This document shows, in pieces, positions 5,510 through 9,392 of a stretch of 9,392 nucleotides of DNA. The notes beneath the pieces are model-generated. The model saw only the letters and a list, made by a program, of their open reading frames with translations, searched no databases and was not told the origin of the DNA. The stretch is from assembly GCA_035254305.1 (NCBI GenBank), contig DATFAS010000123.1:1-9392 (forward strand), given 5' to 3'. Source of the DNA: DATFAS01 sp035254305 (lineage in GTDB: Bacteria > Bacillota > Bacilli > Aneurinibacillales > RAOX-1). Each line of letters starts with the position of its first letter. The first letter of the stretch is position 1. A program made the translations under genes and the position numbers.

Positions 5510-7354
5510 TTATTTTTTCGAAATTACAACCATCCTTTGATTCGAATCCCAATCCACTTTCCCAGCCATTACTTCACTTACAAAACGTACAGGAACTAAT
5601 ACATTTCCACTATCTAGCATTGCAGCTTGTGGTAATGATACCTCTTTCCCGTTCACTGTAGCTAGGTTAGAATCAACTTTTAAGCTTATTTTTTTATCCC
5701 CTTTGATTGCTGTCACTGTTCCTGTTTTTCCATCCCATTGAACAGTTGCACCAAGTAATTCAAACATTTTTCGCATAGGCACCATGGTTGTACCATTAAC
5801 AATTACGGGCGATTGATCAAATTCAACATCATATCCATCAACCTTCACCTGTACATTATAATTTTCTGAAATTTGACCAGTTATCGGATCGAGGAATAAT
5901 CTCTTATTTACAGGGCCCCTTGCAAAGTCAAACATATTCGTAATGGAACCAGCCTTTTCATCAAAGGAATGGTCCCCCAAACGGCCTAGATTCCAGTTAT
6001 CTTCTATAAAGAGTAAAATAGATGATTGATCAGTTATCGTATGATCTACAAAATTAGCCTTTGCATAAGGGGATATCACCATTAAAGGAAGACGCGGGCC
6101 AAAACCTGCTCGATCGTTATAGTCACCAAGATCTGGTTTGCCAAGGGCTGGTACACTGTCATTCTGAGTATCGTTAGAATGATTCACTATAGGTGAAGCA
6201 ACATGATCATACCAACCATCCGAATCATCATAAGCAATAATTACGGCTGTATCCTTCCACTCAGGAAGCTTCTGCAGATGATTGATTGTATCTACAACAA
6301 AATGCTGTTCATCCAATGGATCAGAATACCCCGCATGTCCGTCCTGATAATTGGCTGCCTTCAGGTAGCTAACTGCAGGCAAGTGACCCGCATCCGCTGC
6401 CATCCAAAAATCCTGTAAATCATACTGATGGTTGGCCTGATCCGTCTTTCCGATCATTTCTGCAGAAGATGGTGGAAGATGGTTAGGGTTTGAAGTTGAT
6501 TTATAATACTGGAAAGGCTCATGGTGCGGGTTATAATCCGTTTGAGCTTTACCCGTAATGTTCTGGTGTTTCGCTGTCGTATCGTGGAATCCACCTTGGA
6601 ACCAGCCCCATGTGATATTTTTTTCGTTCAATATATCCCCGATGTTTTTTCCTGATAAGGCTACCTGAGCTCTTTTGGGATTCGATGCCTTATCAAAATA
6701 TGGATCTGGATCACCAATAACTGTTCCGTTTACAATATTGTCTTCTATATCCCCAACGGCTTTACCATCTTTGTACCCAATGGCTCCATGTGTTTGCCCG
6801 GAAATAAGATTCAGAGCTCCTGGGGTGGATGGCCCAAATACAGTATTAAATGAATTATCGCTCATTGCAAAGTGCTGAGCATAATTCCAGAGTCCTGTAA
6901 CGGTATTTCCGTCATAATAATTCATCACTAGTGTTTTGTCATTCCCACCAGCGGTATGTTCCACAAACTTATCCATTTTTCCATTATCAAAAGCAAGCTG
7001 CTCGTCTTTATACTCATGATCCATATCATCCGTCATTGCTTGTGATGGAGCTAGACGCTTAGGATTTGCTGCATTGTGGTTATGTGTAAGTAACTCCTGA
7101 GTCAACCCATTTACAGTAGGAGTATTAGGCAAGGCTTTAAATTGGGGTTCTCCCGGAAGGTTTTGTGCATTCGGATAAGTACCGAAATAATGGTCAAAGG
7201 AAACGTTCTCCTGGAATATTACAACAACGTGTTTAATAGGTGTGGTTGTACTTGTTGCGTCTTTCGCTGCATGGGCTGGAGTCAAGGTTGAAGATGCAAG
7301 CATGGAAAAGGCACAACTAGAAGTTAAAACAAATTTCCGTAAGCGTTTGTTCAT
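5510..7354 (-). CDS. Secreted phosphoesterase (phospholipase C/AcpA-like) with stalk domain
   Basis: A 614-residue exported enzyme of the PF04185 phosphoesterase family (phospholipase C and acid phosphatase AcpA relatives), expected to hydrolyse phosphate esters outside the cell. A signal peptide (MNKRLRKF, hydrophobic core, AHA cleavage near residue 29) is followed by HVVVIFQENVSFDHYFGTYP (42-61) with the metal-binding Glu49-Asn50. Next come NSFNTVFGPSTPGALNLISG (167-186), whose Ser176 may correspond to the AcpA nucleophile, and AYDDSDGWYDHV (374-385) with Asp376-Asp377. GFGPRLPLMVISPYAK (417-432) and the DQSSILLFIEDNW block close the catalytic domain. Residues about 500-614 form a copper-amine-oxidase N-terminal-like domain with two repeats (VNGTTMVPMRKMFELLGATV and GNVLVPVRFVSEVM), usually a wall-exposed or stalk module. 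The start at 7354 is chosen over 7420 because GAGGAGG lies eight bases upstream and the signal peptide begins there. Substrate (phospholipid or other phosphoester) is not determinable. Confidence 0.9.
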   Translation of the reverse strand: MNKRLRKFVLTSSCAFSMLASSTLTPAHAAKDATSTTTPIKHVVVIFQENVSFDHYFGTYPNAQNLPGEPQFKALPNTPTVNGLTQELLTHNHNAANPKRLAPSQAMTDDMDHEYKDEQLAFDNGKMDKFVEHTAGGNDKTLVMNYYDGNTVTGLWNYAQHFAMSDNSFNTVFGPSTPGALNLISGQTHGAIGYKDGKAVGDIEDNIVNGTVIGDPDPYFDKASNPKRAQVALSGKNIGDILNEKNITWGWFQGGFHDTTAKHQNITGKAQTDYNPHHEPFQYYKSTSNPNHLPPSSAEMIGKTDQANHQYDLQDFWMAADAGHLPAVSYLKAANYQDGHAGYSDPLDEQHFVVDTINHLQKLPEWKDTAVIIAYDDSDGWYDHVASPIVNHSNDTQNDSVPALGKPDLGDYNDRAGFGPRLPLMVISPYAKANFVDHTITDQSSILLFIEDNWNLGRLGDHSFDEKAGSITNMFDFARGPVNKRLFLDPITGQISENYNVQVKVDGYDVEFDQSPVIVNGTTMVPMRKMFELLGATVQWDGKTGTVTAIKGDKKISLKVDSNLATVNGKEVSLPQAAMLDSGNVLVPVRFVSEVMAGKVDWDSNQRMVVISKK

Positions 7355-7387
7355 GGGGAACCCCTCCTCGTGTATCTCTGAAAACCT

Positions 7388-7414
7388 AGTATAACTATAA
7401 ATCTTGAATGTTAA
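7388..7414 (-). promoter_or_regulatory. Candidate promoter of the phosphoesterase gene
   Basis: On the minus strand, TTAACA (7414-7409) and TATACT (7393-7388) each match five of six sigma-A consensus bases. The spacing is only 15 bases, which lowers confidence. It lies about 35 bases before the translation start. I see no convincing PhoP-type direct repeats here. Confidence 0.35.
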
Positions 7415-7520
7415 ATTCACTTTTTTCTTAGGTAAAGATTATGTAAATTGGAGAAATGAACAAATCACCAATATATCTTTTTCTCAAGTTTAGCAATTAT
7501 AAAAGGTTTCACTAACAAAA

Positions 7521-9041
7521 TTACACTTTAAATTTTCCAATAACCTCTTGGAGTTGTTCTGCCAACTTGGAAAGCGTGGAGGCGGATGCTGTAATTTTCC
7601 CCATAGTGACGGACTGCTCCTCTGCATTTTCTGCCACATGTTGTGTATTACTAGACGACTGTTTAGAAATATTCGCAATCTCGTTTACCACATCAATCAT
7701 ACTTTGTGAACCAGCATTTACTTCTTCTACAATAGCTGAAACCTCCTGCGATTGACTTGAAATATCATGAATCATTCGCACAATACTATGGAATGCATCT
7801 TCAGTTTGTTTTACCATATTAATCCCCTGGTTTACTACTTCAGTACCTTGATACATTGAAGTAACTGCCTTTTCTGATTCTAATTGAATATCTCCTGTTA
7901 ATTGACGAATTTGCTCAGTGGCTTTACTCGATTGCTCAGCTAATTGACGAACCTCATCTGCCACTACCGAAAATCCTCTGCCATACTCTCCAGCTCTAGC
8001 TGCTTCAATCGTCGCATTAAGAGCTAATAGATTGGTTTGACTAGCAATATGCGAAATTAAACCAACAATCTGGTCAATTTCCTTCGTTTTATTACCAACA
8101 CTTAAAACTACTTCTCCAATTAAACGTACTGTATCTTCCACTCTACCCATTTGTTCCATAGTTTGTATAACCAACTGTCTTCCCATCCTAGCCTTTTCAT
8201 TCGCATTTCCAGAAAAATCTGCAACAGCTTGAATCGATTGAGCCGTTTGGTCCATACCGTAAGATATTTCCGTTACAACCTGATTAGCATCTGATGCACT
8301 TACTACCTGTTTTTTAGATCCGATAGCTACCTCTTGGATAGCTGTTGTAATTTTCTCACTTGCTCTCCTTGATTGCTCTGCACTAGCATGTAATTGCGCT
8401 GCAGAAGCAGCCACTAATTCTGTGTGATTCATTACTTGGATCATTATGCTCCGCAGATTACTAGTCATTTTGTTAAATGATTTGGCTAATTGACCGATCT
8501 CATCATTTGTGGTTAGACAAATCTCAGATGTTAAATCGCCTTCGCCTTCGGCAATTTCTTTTAATTGTCGATCCACCAAACGAAGGGGTTGAACAATGGA
8601 GCGCAATAATATATACCCTGTAATTGAGCTTAAAAGAATAAATAATAGACCGATAGACACAAGGATCAGGTGATTTTGATTTATACTTTTATGAAGGTCT
8701 GCTAAATTGTTCTCCATTCGGTTTACCTTCTGGGTTAAAAACTGGTCGATTAATGGATCAAGTGATTTACGAACCGTTCTTTCAACGGTAAAATGGAGCT
8801 GGCTCGCATTCTCTCTGTTTCCTTGCTGGTAGGAGGTAATGACTTCATTTGACGTTTTTAAGAAGATATTGTACTTACTTTCTATTTCATCTAACACTTT
8901 TTTATCATCAGCAGTAAGTTCTAGCTGTTTTAAAGCTGCTATATATTTACTTACCTCTTCTTCTTTATCTTTCATTTCCTTGGGAAACTGGTCATCCCCT
9001 GTTAAAAGAAACCCTCTTTCATCATTAGAAACACCTGCCAA
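7521..9041 (-). CDS. Methyl-accepting chemotaxis protein, main part of a frameshifted gene
   Basis: Encodes the bulk of a transmembrane chemoreceptor that signals to CheA/CheW. In numbering from the TTG at 9041 (506 residues), there is a helical extracellular sensor region (1-120, with the common SNDERGFLLTGD motif of 4HB/CHASE3-type sensors) and a second transmembrane helix (about 124-146, LILVSIGLLFILLSSITGYI). A HAMP domain follows (about 147-200, containing QPLRLVDRQLKEIAEGEGDL), and then a long coiled-coil signalling domain whose conserved hairpin tip is at about 330-357 (ASQTNLLALNATIEAARAGE). The TTG at 9041 has no ribosome binding site and would omit the first membrane helix. The natural start is the ATG at 9208, one frame away, and the reading frame used here is open from 9098. 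No methylation or CheW genes are nearby, so it is an orphan receptor. As read, the product would lack its N-terminal anchor and would probably not function. Confidence 0.85.
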   Translation of the reverse strand: MAGVSNDERGFLLTGDDQFPKEMKDKEEEVSKYIAALKQLELTADDKKVLDEIESKYNIFLKTSNEVITSYQQGNRENASQLHFTVERTVRKSLDPLIDQFLTQKVNRMENNLADLHKSINQNHLILVSIGLLFILLSSITGYILLRSIVQPLRLVDRQLKEIAEGEGDLTSEICLTTNDEIGQLAKSFNKMTSNLRSIMIQVMNHTELVAASAAQLHASAEQSRRASEKITTAIQEVAIGSKKQVVSASDANQVVTEISYGMDQTAQSIQAVADFSGNANEKARMGRQLVIQTMEQMGRVEDTVRLIGEVVLSVGNKTKEIDQIVGLISHIASQTNLLALNATIEAARAGEYGRGFSVVADEVRQLAEQSSKATEQIRQLTGDIQLESEKAVTSMYQGTEVVNQGINMVKQTEDAFHSIVRMIHDISSQSQEVSAIVEEVNAGSQSMIDVVNEIANISKQSSSNTQHVAENAEEQSVTMGKITASASTLSKLAEQLQEVIGKFKV

Positions 9042-9088
9042 ACGAAATTGAATTGCCTTAATAAAAAATCGAATATTTTCATCGTTAT

Positions 9089-9208
9089 TTATCGTTTTTC
9101 ATATGAATTTTGTATTGTCTTACCAGACGAATACGAAATGATGAGTGATCCTATCATGATTAGAATTAAAATAACTAGTCCGATTGACATCTTCGTTTTA
9201 ATTTTCAT
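9089..9208 (-). pseudogene. Out-of-frame 5' end of the chemotaxis receptor gene
   Basis: ATG at 9208-9206 begins MKIKTKMSIGLVILILIMIG, a basic start plus a hydrophobic helix (residues 8-26). This is a typical first transmembrane segment of a chemoreceptor. The frame runs 39 codons to a TAA at 9091-9089. The downstream receptor frame reads KTINNDENIRFFIKAIQFRL directly into its sensor domain, and joins if one base is added in the A5 tract (plus-strand T5 at 9095-9099). AGGAG lies about 12 bases before the ATG, rather far but usable. The simplest reading is a one-base deletion; a sequencing error or a slippage-switchable tract is also possible. Confidence 0.75.
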
Positions 9209-9311
9209 TGTTGATCTATTTCTCCTGTTGTTAATAACATATTTTTTACTAATTGAATCAATTTCATAAATCTGGGTCTAGATAGCTCAAGGGTTTTTAA
9301 ACATAGAAAAA

Positions 9312-9378
9312 GGAGTACCTCCCCAAATCTCGAATAGAGTAAGTGACAAGCAAACTCAAGAGATTGGAGGATAACTCC
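9312..9378 (+). promoter_or_regulatory. Imperfect hairpin masking the ribosome binding site at 9366-9370
   Basis: GGAGTACCTCCCCAAATCTC (9312-9331) is an imperfect complement of GAGATTGGAGGATAACTCC (9360-9378), with about 28 bases between the arms. The right arm contains the GGAGG ribosome binding site of the gene starting at 9381. A folded leader would hide that site. Such hairpins are known upstream of several IS transposases, where they block translation of read-through transcripts, and in attenuation leaders. Confidence 0.5.
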
Positions 9379-9380
9379 CT

Positions 9381-9392
9381 ATGTCCATTATA
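9381..9392 (+). CDS. First codons of a gene running out of the window
   Basis: GGAGG (9366-9370) lies ten bases before the ATG at 9381, and four codons (M-S-I-I) are visible before the window ends. With so little sequence the product cannot be identified. The masked ribosome binding site and the surrounding IS debris make a transposase a reasonable guess, no more. Confidence 0.4.

Noticed and set aside
5341..5661. 106-codon plus-strand frame spanning the IS110 upstream region and the phosphoesterase 3' end
   Set aside because: It runs through two terminators and antisense to the phosphoesterase stalk domain, and its composition is not protein-like.
9048..9269. 73-codon plus-strand hydrophobic frame
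   Set aside because: It is antisense to the first transmembrane helix of the chemoreceptor; the hydrophobicity is a mirror effect.
1..9392. CRISPR array, tRNA, rRNA, toxin-antitoxin or defence cassette
   Set aside because: I looked for regularly spaced direct repeats, tRNA T-loop and acceptor signatures, and small paired genes on both strands, and found none.

Overview
The window looks like a low-GC Firmicute chromosome of the Bacillaceae/Paenibacillaceae type. The reasons are strong AGGAGG-type ribosome binding sites with ATG and GTG starts, a c-di-AMP (ydaO-type) riboswitch controlling a KimA potassium importer, a YczE-type membrane protein, and a secreted phosphoesterase carrying a copper-amine-oxidase-like stalk domain. 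The genus cannot be fixed from the sequence alone; Brevibacillus or a relative would fit.

Layout, left to right. Positions 1-231 hold a partial minus-strand reading frame cut off by the left edge, abutting the last ~30 codons and right terminal repeat of an IS3-family (IS150-like) element. Positions 235-339 hold a short unrecognised frame. Positions 395-665 form the kimA control region: a candidate sigma-A promoter, a c-di-AMP riboswitch and its intrinsic terminator. kimA runs to 2660 and has its own terminator at 2711-2756. A 68-codon minus-strand hypothetical gene (2893-3099) follows. Next is a YczE-family six-helix membrane protein (3316-3951) with an operator-like palindrome upstream.

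Positions 4159-5242 carry a decayed IS110-family transposase (minus strand). Its catalytic motifs are still readable but scattered over several frames, and its upstream non-coding segment is where IS110-group elements encode their bridge RNA. Beyond it, on the minus strand, lie a secreted phosphoesterase/phospholipase C-like enzyme (5510-7354) with two tandem terminators and a methyl-accepting chemotaxis protein (7521-9208). The chemotaxis gene is split near its 5' end by a one-base frameshift in an A5 tract. The right edge (9312-9392) contains a hairpin that masks the ribosome binding site of a plus-strand gene starting at 9381.

How the parts relate: the best-understood unit is the riboswitch plus kimA, in which c-di-AMP shuts off potassium import. 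The other intact genes appear to be independent transcription units separated by terminators and IS debris. I see no new multi-gene defence or biosynthetic system here. The most interesting leads are the extra N-terminal membrane segment on KimA, the frameshifted chemoreceptor, the relic IS110 with its candidate bridge-RNA region, and the hairpin that sequesters the ribosome binding site at the right edge.
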